Shown in pieces: positions 18,197 through 27,130 of a stretch of DNA of 64,000 bases. Source of the stretch: Geitlerinema sp. PCC 7407 (GTDB lineage: Bacteria > Cyanobacteriota > Cyanobacteriia > PCC-7407); NCBI RefSeq assembly GCF_000317045.1, contig NC_019703.1, positions 2,716,501-2,780,500 of the forward strand. Direction: 5' to 3'. The first letter of the stretch is position 1; the number at the start of each line of letters is the position of its first letter. The translations under genes were made by a program, and so were the position numbers. The notes below the pieces were generated by a model. The model ran no database searches. It was given only the letters and a program-made list of their open reading frames with translations, and was not told where the DNA came from.

Positions 18197-19774
18197 CTAG
18201 AACGTGAAGGTGGTGCGCAAGGTACCGATCACCACGTCACTGTTATCTTCGTTTTGGTTAGGCGCGGTGAGCCAGATGACCCCCGGCGTGATGGAGACAT
18301 TGTCATTGAGCTGATACTTGTACAGCGCCTCGATGTGGAAGGGGATATCCTCGCTGAAGTTGGGATCTCCAGGAACATTGAGGTCGGTGAGATAGGGCTC
18401 AGCTCCCACGATGATCGCGCCGAGGTTGCCTTCTTTGCCCAGGTCGGGGAAGCCCAGGGCCACCGCATAGGTGAGCAGGTCGGCGTCTCCCCGGTTGATC
18501 AGCTGGGCCTTGGTCAGGCCGACCCAGCCGCGCACATCAAACTTGGGGCTGACCCGGAAGTAGGCCTGAGCGCCGTAGGCGTTGCTGGAAACGGGGGTGT
18601 TGAGGCCGCCGAGGGCTGCGGGGGCGAGGTTGCCCAGGTTGGTGCCGGTGCCGCCAAAGGAGAAGCGGCGGGCGGTGCCGTCGTAGGAGTGGATGTAGGT
18701 GAGGCCAACCTTGAAGCTGTCGCTGGGCTTGAAGACGAGCTGAGCGAGGGCCGAGTAGTTGCCGTCAAAGAGGCCCGCCTTTTCGCTGGGGTTATCACCG
18801 CCGCGCGCCATGTAGCCCGCCGACGCTTCGATGGAGTTGCTGACCTTGTAGCGCAGACCGATGCCCTGACCGCCGAGACCAAAGCGATAGATGGGGTTGC
18901 GTTCTCCAAAGCGCGAGAGGGCACCGGTGGCGCCGCCGCCCGCTTCGAGGCCGGGGTTGAAGGTGTCGGCGTAGAAGTGGTGGCCTGCGAGGCTGGCCAT
19001 GGCGGTCACCTGGAGGCGATCGCCCACTGGAAACACGTAGTGCAGACGGTCAATCAAGACGTCATTGTCAACTGCGCCGTCGAAGGCATAGCGGCCTTCG
19101 TTGGTACCCAGGGTCGGCGCAAAGGAGGTGCCGAGGTTTCCAGCATAGAGACGGGTGTAGAGGCGATCTTTGCCATTGAAGGTGCTGGTGAGCTGGAGCC
19201 GCACTCTGTCATGAAAGACGGTCTCGGCATCCACGTCATCCCCGAAGGCATCGGCCAAGGTGAAAGCGGCTTCTCCGTTCAGCTTGGTGGTGGTGGAGAA
19301 CTGGTTAGCCTCGAGTTCAGCAGTGCGAGCCTCCAGGGAGTCCACGCGGCCGCGCAGGGTGGCCAGCTCAGCGGCGAATTCTTCTTGCAGGCGTTGCAGG
19401 GCGGCCAGATCCTCCTGGGTAGCGAGGTCGGCAGTTCCGGCGGCGATGAGTTCATTCACGCGATCGAGGCAGGCGTTGAGGCCGGCGGCGAACTCGTAGC
19501 GGGTCATGGCCCGGTTGCCGCGATAGGTACCGTCGGGGTAGCCTGCGATACAGCCGTAGCGCTCGACGAGGGACTGCAGTGCCTGAAAGGCCCAGTCCGT
19601 AGGCTGGACGTCCGAGAGCTGCGAGACAGAGGTGACCTGGGTGAGGGCCGGAGAGACGGTCGCCTCGGGCAGGGGCTCCGCTGCGATCGCCCCCGGCACA
19701 GCGGCGCTACCAAGGGCGATCGCCCCCCACAGGACCGGACTGATCTTGAGTCCATGAGCCAGCAATTTCATCAT
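18197..19774 (-). CDS. SLH-domain OprB-type outer-membrane porin
   Basis: The 525-aa protein has a signal peptide (about 31 residues, ending AIAA), then an S-layer-homology domain (QPTDWAFQALQSLVERYGC, residues about 57-110) that anchors to peptidoglycan. A short coiled coil follows (about 115-160), then a beta-barrel of the carbohydrate-selective OprB family. The protein ends in Phe (TLRTTFTF), the usual outer-membrane barrel signature. This is the standard cyanobacterial porin architecture. Its place inside the glucosylglycerol cluster, convergent with ggtBCD, suggests a route for the solute or other small organics across the outer membrane; that is inference. The long open frame on the other strand is a codon-bias shadow. 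Confidence 0.88.
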   Translation of the reverse strand: MMKLLAHGLKISPVLWGAIALGSAAVPGAIAAEPLPEATVSPALTQVTSVSQLSDVQPTDWAFQALQSLVERYGCIAGYPDGTYRGNRAMTRYEFAAGLNACLDRVNELIAAGTADLATQEDLAALQRLQEEFAAELATLRGRVDSLEARTAELEANQFSTTTKLNGEAAFTLADAFGDDVDAETVFHDRVRLQLTSTFNGKDRLYTRLYAGNLGTSFAPTLGTNEGRYAFDGAVDNDVLIDRLHYVFPVGDRLQVTAMASLAGHHFYADTFNPGLEAGGGATGALSRFGERNPIYRFGLGGQGIGLRYKVSNSIEASAGYMARGGDNPSEKAGLFDGNYSALAQLVFKPSDSFKVGLTYIHSYDGTARRFSFGGTGTNLGNLAPAALGGLNTPVSSNAYGAQAYFRVSPKFDVRGWVGLTKAQLINRGDADLLTYAVALGFPDLGKEGNLGAIIVGAEPYLTDLNVPGDPNFSEDIPFHIEALYKYQLNDNVSITPGVIWLTAPNQNEDNSDVVIGTLRTTFTF

Positions 19775-20054
19775 GAGCGTTCTCTCTCCACACCGAGTAA
19801 AGGCTTTGGCAAGGGCCTGGGCAATCAGGCTTTGAGAGAGACGCTAAGCAAAAATACTAGGTCAATTAGTATTGCCCATTACAAATCTCAGGGGCGATCG
19901 CTCCCACTGCATGTCCTTGATGCAAAAGACGCATTTTTCGGCCCCAAAACGTCCGGAAATAGGCTAAGAAGTCAGGATTTCTTGATTTTTGAAAGTTTTG
20001 CGACATGGCGGGCAGTCAGGCGGCACGCTGCTCAACGGTGCACCGGATAGTGAA

Positions 20055-21698
20055 TCAACTTTCTTCGTCTCGCTCTTGTTCCTGCATCTGCTGCCGCAAC
20101 GCAGACAAACTTTCCAGAATATTGAGCGTGCTTGAGTGCTGAGATCCCAACCGACGCTGAGCTATCCTAAGAGCCTCTTCATACAGCGGCTTGGCTTCCT
20201 CATATCGCCCTTGCGATTTGTAGAGACCCGCTAGGTTGTTCAAACTAATTGCGACATCCGGGTGTTCCTCGCCCAGCAATCGCTTCCGCAAAGACAGTGA
20301 CTCTTGGTACAACAGCTCTGCTTTGTCATATCGTTCTTGTGACCGGTAGAGACCCGCTAGGTTGTTCAAACCAAGCGCCACATCCGGATGCTCCTTTCCC
20401 AGCAGGCGCTTCCACAAAGACAGTGACTCTTGGTACAACAGCTCTGCTTTGTCATATCGTTCTTGTGACCGGTAGAGACCCGCTAGGTTGTTCAAACCAA
20501 GCGCCACATCCGGATGCTCCTCTCCCAGCAGGCGCTTCCACAAAGACAGAGACTCCTGGTACAAAGGCTCTGCTTCGTCATACCGCCCTTGCGAATCGTA
20601 GAGACTCGCTAGGTTGTTCAAACCAAGCGCCACATCCGGATGCTCCTCTCCCAGCAGGCGCTTCCGCAAAGACAGTGACTCTTGGTACAACAGCTCTGCT
20701 CTGTCATATCGTTCTTGCGAACAGTAGAGATGCGCTAGGTTATTCAAACCAGTCGCCACATCCGGATGCTGCTTTCCTAGCAAACGCTTCTTTAAAGACA
20801 AGGACTCCTGGTACAGCAGTTCAGCTTCGTCATACCGCCCTTGCGAAGAGTAGAGACTCGCTAGGTTGTTCAAACCAAGCGCCACATACGGATGCTCCTC
20901 TCCCAGCAAGCGCTTCCACAAAGACAGAGACTCCTGGTACAAAGGCTCTGCTTCGTCATACCGCCCTTGCGAACAGTAGAGATTCGCTAGATCGTTCAAA
21001 CTAGTCGCGACATCCGGATGCTCCTCTCCCAGCAAGCGCTTCCGCAAAGATAGCGACTCCTGGTACAAAGGCTCTGCTTCGTCATACCGCCCTTGCGAAC
21101 AGTAGAGATTCGCTAGGTTGTTCAAACTAGTCGCGACATCCGGATGCTCCTCTCCCAGCAGGCGCTTCCACAAAGACAGAGACTTCTGGTACAAAGGCTC
21201 TGCTTCGTCATACCGCCCTTGCGAATCGTAGAGATGCGCTAGGTTATTCAAACCAGCCGCTACATCCAGATGCTTCTCTCCCAGCAATCGCCTCCGCAAA
21301 GACAGCGACTCCAGGTACAAAGGCTCTGCCTCGTTATAGCGTCCTTGCGACTCGTAGAGACTCGCGAGGTTATTCAAACTAGTTGCGACATCTGGATGAT
21401 TCTCTCCTAGCAATCGCTTCCGCAAAGACAGCGACTCCTGGTACAAAGGCTCTGCTTCGTCATACCGCCCTTGATAATAATAGAGACATCCTAAGTTGTT
21501 CAAACTAGTCGCTACATCCGGATGATCCGCTCCTAGCGCACGCTTTCTTACAGCTAGAAGCTCTTGGAGCAGAGGCTCGGCTTCGGCATATCGCGATCGC
21601 GATATGTGGGAATCCACTAGTTGCTGCAAGCAAGCAACCGCCACTGGGTTTTCCTCGCCGAGAAACCGTTTCGTGAGATTCCACAAGGCTCTATACAC
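20055..21698 (-). CDS. Tetratricopeptide-repeat protein of the kinesin-light-chain type
   Basis: The 547-aa protein is almost entirely twelve consecutive 42-residue TPR units with consensus HPDVATSLNNLA...GRYDEAEPLYQESL. The last unit runs into a charged tail of about 30 residues with a Gln/Glu-rich end. TPR_12/kinesin-light-chain arrays are protein-interaction scaffolds. No effector domain, signal peptide or P-loop is visible. The start is a GTG at 21698 with GGAGG 10-15 nt upstream on the coding strand; the AGGAAACGGAG context makes this plausible. A role in the osmolyte cluster is unknown. Confidence 0.8.
   Translation of the reverse strand: MYRALWNLTKRFLGEENPVAVACLQQLVDSHISRSRYAEAEPLLQELLAVRKRALGADHPDVATSLNNLGCLYYYQGRYDEAEPLYQESLSLRKRLLGENHPDVATSLNNLASLYESQGRYNEAEPLYLESLSLRRRLLGEKHLDVAAGLNNLAHLYDSQGRYDEAEPLYQKSLSLWKRLLGEEHPDVATSLNNLANLYCSQGRYDEAEPLYQESLSLRKRLLGEEHPDVATSLNDLANLYCSQGRYDEAEPLYQESLSLWKRLLGEEHPYVALGLNNLASLYSSQGRYDEAELLYQESLSLKKRLLGKQHPDVATGLNNLAHLYCSQERYDRAELLYQESLSLRKRLLGEEHPDVALGLNNLASLYDSQGRYDEAEPLYQESLSLWKRLLGEEHPDVALGLNNLAGLYRSQERYDKAELLYQESLSLWKRLLGKEHPDVALGLNNLAGLYRSQERYDKAELLYQESLSLRKRLLGEEHPDVAISLNNLAGLYKSQGRYEEAKPLYEEALRIAQRRLGSQHSSTLNILESLSALRQQMQEQERDEES
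20160..21590 (-). repeat. About 11 tandem copies of a 126-bp unit coding TPRs
   Basis: The TPR gene consists of in-frame 126-bp repeats, several nearly identical over long stretches (for example the units around 20.33-20.52 kb). Such arrays change copy number easily by recombination, so the repeat number may vary between strains or be misassembled. Confidence 0.85.
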
Positions 21699-21811
21699 TG
21701 GCTCCGTTTCCTCCGTGGCGGTGTTTCCCTAGCGGCTATGCTTCACGCGATCGCGCCATGGGTAGATACCGTACGTCCTGCCAGTTTTTCGCAAGATTAT
21801 TCTCTCAGCCC

Positions 21812-23317
21812 TTAGTCTTCGGTCCAGTGCTTGGCCCGCTCCAGCGCCCGCTGCCAGATCTCCGCCTGGGCCTGCACCTGGGCCGCCGCCTTCCCCGGTC
21901 GGAAGACCCGATCGACTTGGCGAGCCGACACCAGCGCGCCGTAGTCGTCCCAGAAGCCCGCCGCTAGCCCCGCCGCAAAGGCAGCCCCTTGGGCCGTCGC
22001 GTCTAGGACCGCTGGCCGCTCCACCTCGATGCCCAGAGCATCCGCCTGAAACTGCATCAGGAAGTCGTTTTGGCAGGCTCCGCCATCGACCTTGAGGCGC
22101 TGGATCTGGGTGCCGCCGTCCTGGTTCATGGCCTCGACCACTTCCTTGACCTGGAAGGCGATCGCCTCCAGCACCGATCGCACCAGGTGCTCGCGCCGAG
22201 CCGCCCCCGTCAGGCCCAGAAACGCCCCCCGCGCGCTCATATCCCAGTGGGGAGCCCCCAAGCCGCTCAGGGCCGGGACAAAATAGACGCCGCCATTGTC
22301 GCTGACGCTCTCGGCCATGGGCTGGGTGTCTGCGGCCGAGGTGATCAGCTTGAGGCCGTCCCGCAGCCACTGGATGCAGGCCCCGGCGGTGAACATACTG
22401 CCCTCCAGGGCGAAGCCCACGCTGCGATCGCGGCTCCAGGCCACCGTGGACAAAAGCTGGTGATCCGAGCGGGTCAGGGTCTCGCCGGTGTGGGCAATCA
22501 AGAAACACCCGGTGCCGTAGGTACACTTCAGCAGGCCGGGGCGATCGCAGCCGTGGGCCAGCAGCGCCGCCTGCTGATCGCCCAAGATCGCCATAATCGG
22601 GATCTCCGCCCCCACGATCGCCTTGTCCGTGTGCCCGAAGTAGCCAAAACTGGGGCGGATCTCGGGCATCAGCGACGCCGGAATGCCAAACAGCTCCAGC
22701 AGCTTTTCGTCCCAGGCGAGGGACTCCAGATTCATCAGCATGGTGCGGCTGGCGTTGCTGTGGTCCGTGGCGTGGACCTTGCCGCCGGTCAGGTTCCACA
22801 GCACCCAGCTGTCCACCGTACCCGCCAGGATATTTGACCAGTCCACCGGCGGCTGCTCCGGCTGCACCCGGTCGATCAGCCAGGCGATCTTGGTGGCGGA
22901 GAAGTAGGCATCGAGGACCAGGCCAGTGCGATCGCGCACCATCTCGGCGTAGCCGTCGGCGCGGAGCTGGTTGCAGCGGTAAGCGGTGCGGCGGTCCTGC
23001 CAGACGATGGCGTTGTGGAGCGGGCGGCCCGTGGTTTTGTCCCACAGCAGACAGGTTTCGCGCTGCACCGTCAGGCCCACGGCGGCGATCGCCTCTGGCG
23101 CGATTTGGGCCTTCTGGATTGCCGTTTGGATGGCCCAGTGAGTCTGCTCCCAGATCTCTCGGGGGTCATGCTCTAGCCATCCGGGCTGGGGATAATACTG
23201 GGTCATCTCGCGGTAGGCCTGACTGACCACACGGCCCTCGCGATCAAACAGCAGCGCCCGATTCCCCGTCGTTCCCAGATCCAGGGCCAGGATATAGGCA
23301 GCAGAAGCGTGAGTCAT
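21812..23317 (-). CDS. glpK: Glycerol kinase
   Basis: The protein is a FGGY-family kinase that phosphorylates glycerol to sn-glycerol-3-phosphate with ATP. Motifs are LALDLGTTGNRALLF at the N-terminus, GLTVQRETCLLWD, and the substrate region LDAYFSATKIAWLID. The phosphate-2/adenosine region is GGACQNDFLMQFQAD near the C-terminus. I choose the ATG at 23317 (501 aa); the frame continues 28 codons upstream, but that extension has no family similarity I can see. It lies 126 bp downstream of gghA on the same strand. With that hydrolase it would recycle the glycerol released from glucosylglycerol, mirroring the gghA-glpK neighbourhood of Synechocystis. Confidence 0.92.
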   Translation of the reverse strand: MTHASAAYILALDLGTTGNRALLFDREGRVVSQAYREMTQYYPQPGWLEHDPREIWEQTHWAIQTAIQKAQIAPEAIAAVGLTVQRETCLLWDKTTGRPLHNAIVWQDRRTAYRCNQLRADGYAEMVRDRTGLVLDAYFSATKIAWLIDRVQPEQPPVDWSNILAGTVDSWVLWNLTGGKVHATDHSNASRTMLMNLESLAWDEKLLELFGIPASLMPEIRPSFGYFGHTDKAIVGAEIPIMAILGDQQAALLAHGCDRPGLLKCTYGTGCFLIAHTGETLTRSDHQLLSTVAWSRDRSVGFALEGSMFTAGACIQWLRDGLKLITSAADTQPMAESVSDNGGVYFVPALSGLGAPHWDMSARGAFLGLTGAARREHLVRSVLEAIAFQVKEVVEAMNQDGGTQIQRLKVDGGACQNDFLMQFQADALGIEVERPAVLDATAQGAAFAAGLAAGFWDDYGALVSARQVDRVFRPGKAAAQVQAQAEIWQRALERAKHWTED

Positions 23318-23443
23318 GATATCTACGATGCAAACAGCAAACTTTTTATTTAAACGAAAGAGAAAAGCCCGCCAATCTCCAGCTGATATCTCCCAAAGCA
23401 AACGGATCGGTGGAATCAGCGGGCAATTTAGAAATACCTTAAA

Positions 23444-25909
23444 TTAGGCTCGCACCAGCAAAACCGCCTGACTGTCTTTCAATTCGAAGAGACGCAGATC
23501 GTCGATCGCGCCGCTCTCTTGGAGACCGGGAGAGGCGATCGCCACTTTCCACTCGCCCAAGTCGAGCTGGAGCCAGTCCCCCAGCGTCACCGTCAGGGGC
23601 TCGCCGCCCATGTGGGCCGCCATCACCACCTGATCCTCGGGCTGCTCCGGGTTGGCCCGCCAGCCATAAAAGAGACTCTGCTTCTCTTCGCTAATGCGGT
23701 TGAAGCGATCGCCCCCCGAGAGGTTTTCGCGCAGCCAGGGGCGCGATCGCCGAAACTTGCGCAGCGACCGGTTAAAGGCCGTCTGCTCCGGGCTCAGGTG
23801 CGCCTCATCCCGCGAGACATTGCACGCCTCATAGCAGTCTTCCATAAACATCAGCGCAAAGGCCTTGAGCTTGGGAATGTCGAGCTGCTCGGCAAAGGGC
23901 ACCTGCTGAGACTGGCGCAGACTCTTGAGGGCCGAGACGCCGCAGGCCGCCGAGTCGCTATCGAGGCAGGTTTGGCAGGCCTCCACCACCGCGTTTAGGT
24001 TGCAGTCCGTCTCCACCATGGTGGTCTGGAGTGCCTTGGCAAACTCGCGCAGCGGCCCCAGCGTCTCAAAGCCCAGAGACTTGAGTCGGGGAAAGAGATC
24101 GGCGTGATCGTAGAGCTCGGGCGTCACCTGCCAGTCCAAAAAGCCCACCTCCTCCGACACCACCTTCACGCCGTAGCGCTCATCGGTATTGCGGAAAAAC
24201 AGCCAGGGCGATCGCATCAGCGCATTCAAAAAGTCCATGGGTAGCCCCGGACTAAAGCCGTAGACCCACAGGGTCACCGCCGGGTTGTCGTAGGCATTGT
24301 CCAGCACCTCCGGCAGGGTCTCACCCAGGTTCCGATTGACCGGCCCCTGGGGATCGACCTGGTTGCCGCGCCGCACCGTGTCGTGGTTGGCGCAGCCGGT
24401 AATCCAGCGATCGCCCTGATACATCACCTCGCACACCCGCCGCCACTTCTGATCCCAGAACTTCTCTAGGGTCGGCGTATTGTGGGCAAAAATCAGCGGC
24501 CCCCACTGATAGGACTCAGGCCGCAGCTCCGTTAGCTCCCGATAGGTCGAGGTCTCCTCCCAGCCTTCCTGGGGCCAGGGACGCCCGTCTTCAAAGATCG
24601 TGAACATCAGCCGCTGGTATCCGCCTATCTCCTGCACCACATCACTCATGGCCAGGAGATAGGCATCGTCATACTCTATGCGCCCCGAGAGGGGATTAAA
24701 GAAGCGGAAATCCTGGCCCCCATCCACCCGAATGCCATCCGCGCCGGTATTAATTTTGCGGCGCTGCATTTCTAATAAAATGGCCCGCACCGTCGGCAGC
24801 TGGTGGTTGAGATCCTGGCCGTACATATTCGGCCCCTTGAGAAACTGGCGATTGATCAGCTGCTCGGCTTGGTTATCGGCGTGGCCATACACCAAGTCAT
24901 AAATTAGCTGGATTGGCCCAGCCGAAAAGGTATGAAGCGTAGAAATAAATTCGATCGCCTCGTCCGGGCGCAAACTCCCCAGCAGAGCCGGATTGGTCGC
25001 TGCCGACCCCAAAATTGGGACATCATAGCCCCAGTCTTGGGTGATGGGTTTGCGCAGACGCACTTCGACTTGGTCCGAGTCGTCGTCTACGGGCAGCTGG
25101 GCGAAAAACTCACTCTCGGGACTATTATCATCGCGATATTCAATCGTGGGCTCCACGGGCAACAGCTGCACCGCATCGTAGCCAATATAGTTTTCTTCCG
25201 CTGGGGTGAGAGTTTCACCCGCCGCTAGCTTCTCTGAGATTCGCCGAAAAATCGCCGTGATTCCTTCAAAGGTTCCTTCGGGGGAGGCGGTGCCAACGTG
25301 GAGCTGCAAGATGTTCAGCGGGGCCGGTACGCGAGGCAACTCAGAGTTTTCTGGGCTTTCGGCGATCGCCCGTCCGGTGCGCCGGAAATAGTCGAGGTCC
25401 GCGCGCTCAGCCTGAAGCGTCTCCCAGTCATAGACCTCCGCCGGGGCAAAAACACCAAAGGGGAGAGACTCCGCCAGACTATCTCGAATGATTTGCAAGT
25501 TGCCGTGGGGATCTTCGAAGCGCATCCAGTAGAGCGATCCCAGGCGATCGCGCCTGCCCGCGCGCAGTCCTCCCACCACGCCCCAGAAATACTCTCCCTG
25601 CTGACGCAGCCGCAGGCGATCGCGACGAAACACCACCGTCTGTTCGGGCGATCGCAGATCCACCTCATCGACGGGCGTGAACACCTCTAGGTAGATCTCT
25701 CGCGGCCGCAAAACCTCCGCCAGCAGCTCCGGCGTCCAAAATCCAAAGGCCGTTAGTCCGTCGGCGCGATAGTGGGCTCCTAGTCGCCTTGCCAAAGTCT
25801 GGGCTTTACCAAAGTAGGTGTCGTCCGACTGCTCAACACTCGCCGCCCAGTCCAGAAGTGCCTGGGTCTCTTCCTCGATCAGCTTTAGGTGGGAGGCTTT
25901 GACTGTCAC
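23444..25909 (-). CDS. gghA: Glucosylglycerol hydrolase (GH13-like)
   Basis: The 821-aa protein has the (beta/alpha)8 catalytic barrel of glycoside hydrolase family 13. The three acids are in place: nucleophile D396 in GIRVDGG, acid/base E440 in TIFEDG, and D510 in CANHDT. Length, the long N-terminal region and the location next to glpK and ggpS match Slr1670 (GghA) of Synechocystis, which hydrolyses glucosylglycerol to glucose and glycerol. No signal peptide is visible, consistent with a cytoplasmic enzyme that reassimilates the osmolyte after salt downshift. Substrate is inferred from family and context; another alpha-glucoside remains possible. Confidence 0.82.
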   Translation of the reverse strand: MTVKASHLKLIEEETQALLDWAASVEQSDDTYFGKAQTLARRLGAHYRADGLTAFGFWTPELLAEVLRPREIYLEVFTPVDEVDLRSPEQTVVFRRDRLRLRQQGEYFWGVVGGLRAGRRDRLGSLYWMRFEDPHGNLQIIRDSLAESLPFGVFAPAEVYDWETLQAERADLDYFRRTGRAIAESPENSELPRVPAPLNILQLHVGTASPEGTFEGITAIFRRISEKLAAGETLTPAEENYIGYDAVQLLPVEPTIEYRDDNSPESEFFAQLPVDDDSDQVEVRLRKPITQDWGYDVPILGSAATNPALLGSLRPDEAIEFISTLHTFSAGPIQLIYDLVYGHADNQAEQLINRQFLKGPNMYGQDLNHQLPTVRAILLEMQRRKINTGADGIRVDGGQDFRFFNPLSGRIEYDDAYLLAMSDVVQEIGGYQRLMFTIFEDGRPWPQEGWEETSTYRELTELRPESYQWGPLIFAHNTPTLEKFWDQKWRRVCEVMYQGDRWITGCANHDTVRRGNQVDPQGPVNRNLGETLPEVLDNAYDNPAVTLWVYGFSPGLPMDFLNALMRSPWLFFRNTDERYGVKVVSEEVGFLDWQVTPELYDHADLFPRLKSLGFETLGPLREFAKALQTTMVETDCNLNAVVEACQTCLDSDSAACGVSALKSLRQSQQVPFAEQLDIPKLKAFALMFMEDCYEACNVSRDEAHLSPEQTAFNRSLRKFRRSRPWLRENLSGGDRFNRISEEKQSLFYGWRANPEQPEDQVVMAAHMGGEPLTVTLGDWLQLDLGEWKVAIASPGLQESGAIDDLRLFELKDSQAVLLVRA

Positions 25910-26386
25910 GGGGTATTAAAAATCTAAAGTCTGTTTCATTAAGCTTCATAATATCAATTGTTTTTCTCGAGTTTGGGATCTGGAAGCTTGCAACACAGGT
26001 TTTCAGGCAAAAATATGTCGAAAGATATAAAAATCCGATAAAAGTAGCAATCAATACAGGCAAAATTTATCAATTCAATGGTACTCTGTTAAAGTCAAAC
26101 AAGCGTTAATCTTCCCAGTATTGATTTTTGGCCTCAAAGCCTGCTTGGGAAGCCATTTCTGGCGTCTTCTATCCCAATTGAGTAGATCACGAGACCTCGA
26201 AACCTACGGAGAGGCCCTTTGCCAAATGCAACCCATTAACCCCTTCGAGGCTGGTTTTACTCCCTGGATGAAGTTCCCTCGACCGGCTGAGGCGCTCCGG
26301 TTCTCTGCCCCAGCGCAGTCCCTATCTCTTAGAGACTTTGAGCACCCGAGTTCATCGAGTTTGTGACGAGTTCTTTTCAACTATCC
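25910..26386. promoter_or_regulatory. Divergent control region between gghA and the phosphatase-ggpS pair
   Basis: This 477-bp region separates the degradation operon (leftward) from the synthesis operon (rightward), so both promoters must lie here. The left part is AT-rich and contains A/T tracts; the right part is GC-richer. A short ATG frame at 26226-26366 (46 codons) ends at the start of the phosphatase gene. In Synechocystis a small repressor ORF, GgpR, overlaps the ggpS promoter region, but I cannot show this frame is related. I see no confident -35/-10 pair. Confidence 0.5.
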
Positions 26387-27130
26387 ATGCGTTCCAACTA
26401 CTCGCTAGTTCTTGCCACTGATCTAGACGGCACGTTTCTAGGAGGATCCAGTCAGCAGCGCGCTGAATTCTACCAATCCATTCAGGCCTGCCGCGACGAT
26501 ATACTACTCGTCTTTGTCACCGGGCGCGATCTCGGTTTCGTTCGCAGCCTCTGCGAAGATCCCCTTTTTCCCCATCCTGATTACATCATTGGCGACGTGG
26601 GCACCACCATTGTGGATGGGCGCACCCACGAGCCCCTGCGCGAAGTCCAAGACTGGGTGAGCGATCGCTGGCAAGACGCAGGCGATCGCGTCAAAGCCAT
26701 GCTGGCCGACGAGCCCGGCCTCGAGCTGCAGCCCGTCCCCACCGAGCGGCGCATCTCCTACTATTACAAGCCTGACGAACTGCAGCCCAGCACCGTTCAA
26801 AAGGTGATCGATGCCGGGTTTGACTGCATTCTCTCCGCCGATTTGTACCTTGACGTGATGCCCAAAGGCATTGCTAAAGGCCCCACGCTGCTGAAATTTA
26901 TCGACGCTCTCAGCCTCGATCCCGACAGCGTGATTCCCTGCGGCGACACCCTCAACGATCTCTCTCTCTTTGAGACCGGCCTCAAAAGCGTTGCGGTCGG
27001 CAACTCCGAGCCCAAGCTGGTCAAAGCAATTCAAACGATGGACAACGTTTATCACAGTCCCCATCCCGGCGTTGCGGGCATCCGGGACGGACTCACGGTC
27101 TATGGCAAACAACTAGAGGTTGCTGCATGA
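26387..27130 (+). CDS. HAD-superfamily sugar phosphatase, probable glucosylglycerol-phosphate phosphatase
   Basis: The 247-aa protein is of the sucrose-6-phosphate-phosphatase-like HAD type. Motif I is DLDGT with both aspartates, motif II is the Thr in VTGRD, motif III the Lys in MPKGIAKG, and motif IV is GDTLND. The stop overlaps the ggpS start by ATGA, so phosphatase and synthase are translationally coupled. In some proteobacteria glucosylglycerol synthesis uses a fused phosphatase-synthase (GgpPS); this pair looks like the unfused form. That it removes phosphate from glucosylglycerol-phosphate is inferred from coupling. I start at ATG 26387; a GTG at 26363 would add 8 residues. Confidence 0.78.
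   Translation: MRSNYSLVLATDLDGTFLGGSSQQRAEFYQSIQACRDDILLVFVTGRDLGFVRSLCEDPLFPHPDYIIGDVGTTIVDGRTHEPLREVQDWVSDRWQDAGDRVKAMLADEPGLELQPVPTERRISYYYKPDELQPSTVQKVIDAGFDCILSADLYLDVMPKGIAKGPTLLKFIDALSLDPDSVIPCGDTLNDLSLFETGLKSVAVGNSEPKLVKAIQTMDNVYHSPHPGVAGIRDGLTVYGKQLEVAA

Noticed and set aside
18254-20050. 598-codon open frame on the plus strand opposite the porin gene
   Set aside because: The porin on the minus strand has a signal peptide, SLH domain and terminal Phe. The opposite frame has no motif and arises from GC-rich codon bias.
20249-21004. 251-codon frame opposite the TPR gene
   Set aside because: It merely mirrors the 126-bp repeat; its own peptide repeat has no known fold, while the minus strand gives canonical TPRs.
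26121-26366. Small ORF upstream of the phosphatase-ggpS pair, possibly a GgpR equivalent
   Set aside because: It needs a TTG start, or an ATG at 26226 giving only 46 codons, with no ribosome-binding site or recognisable sequence. Position alone is not enough.
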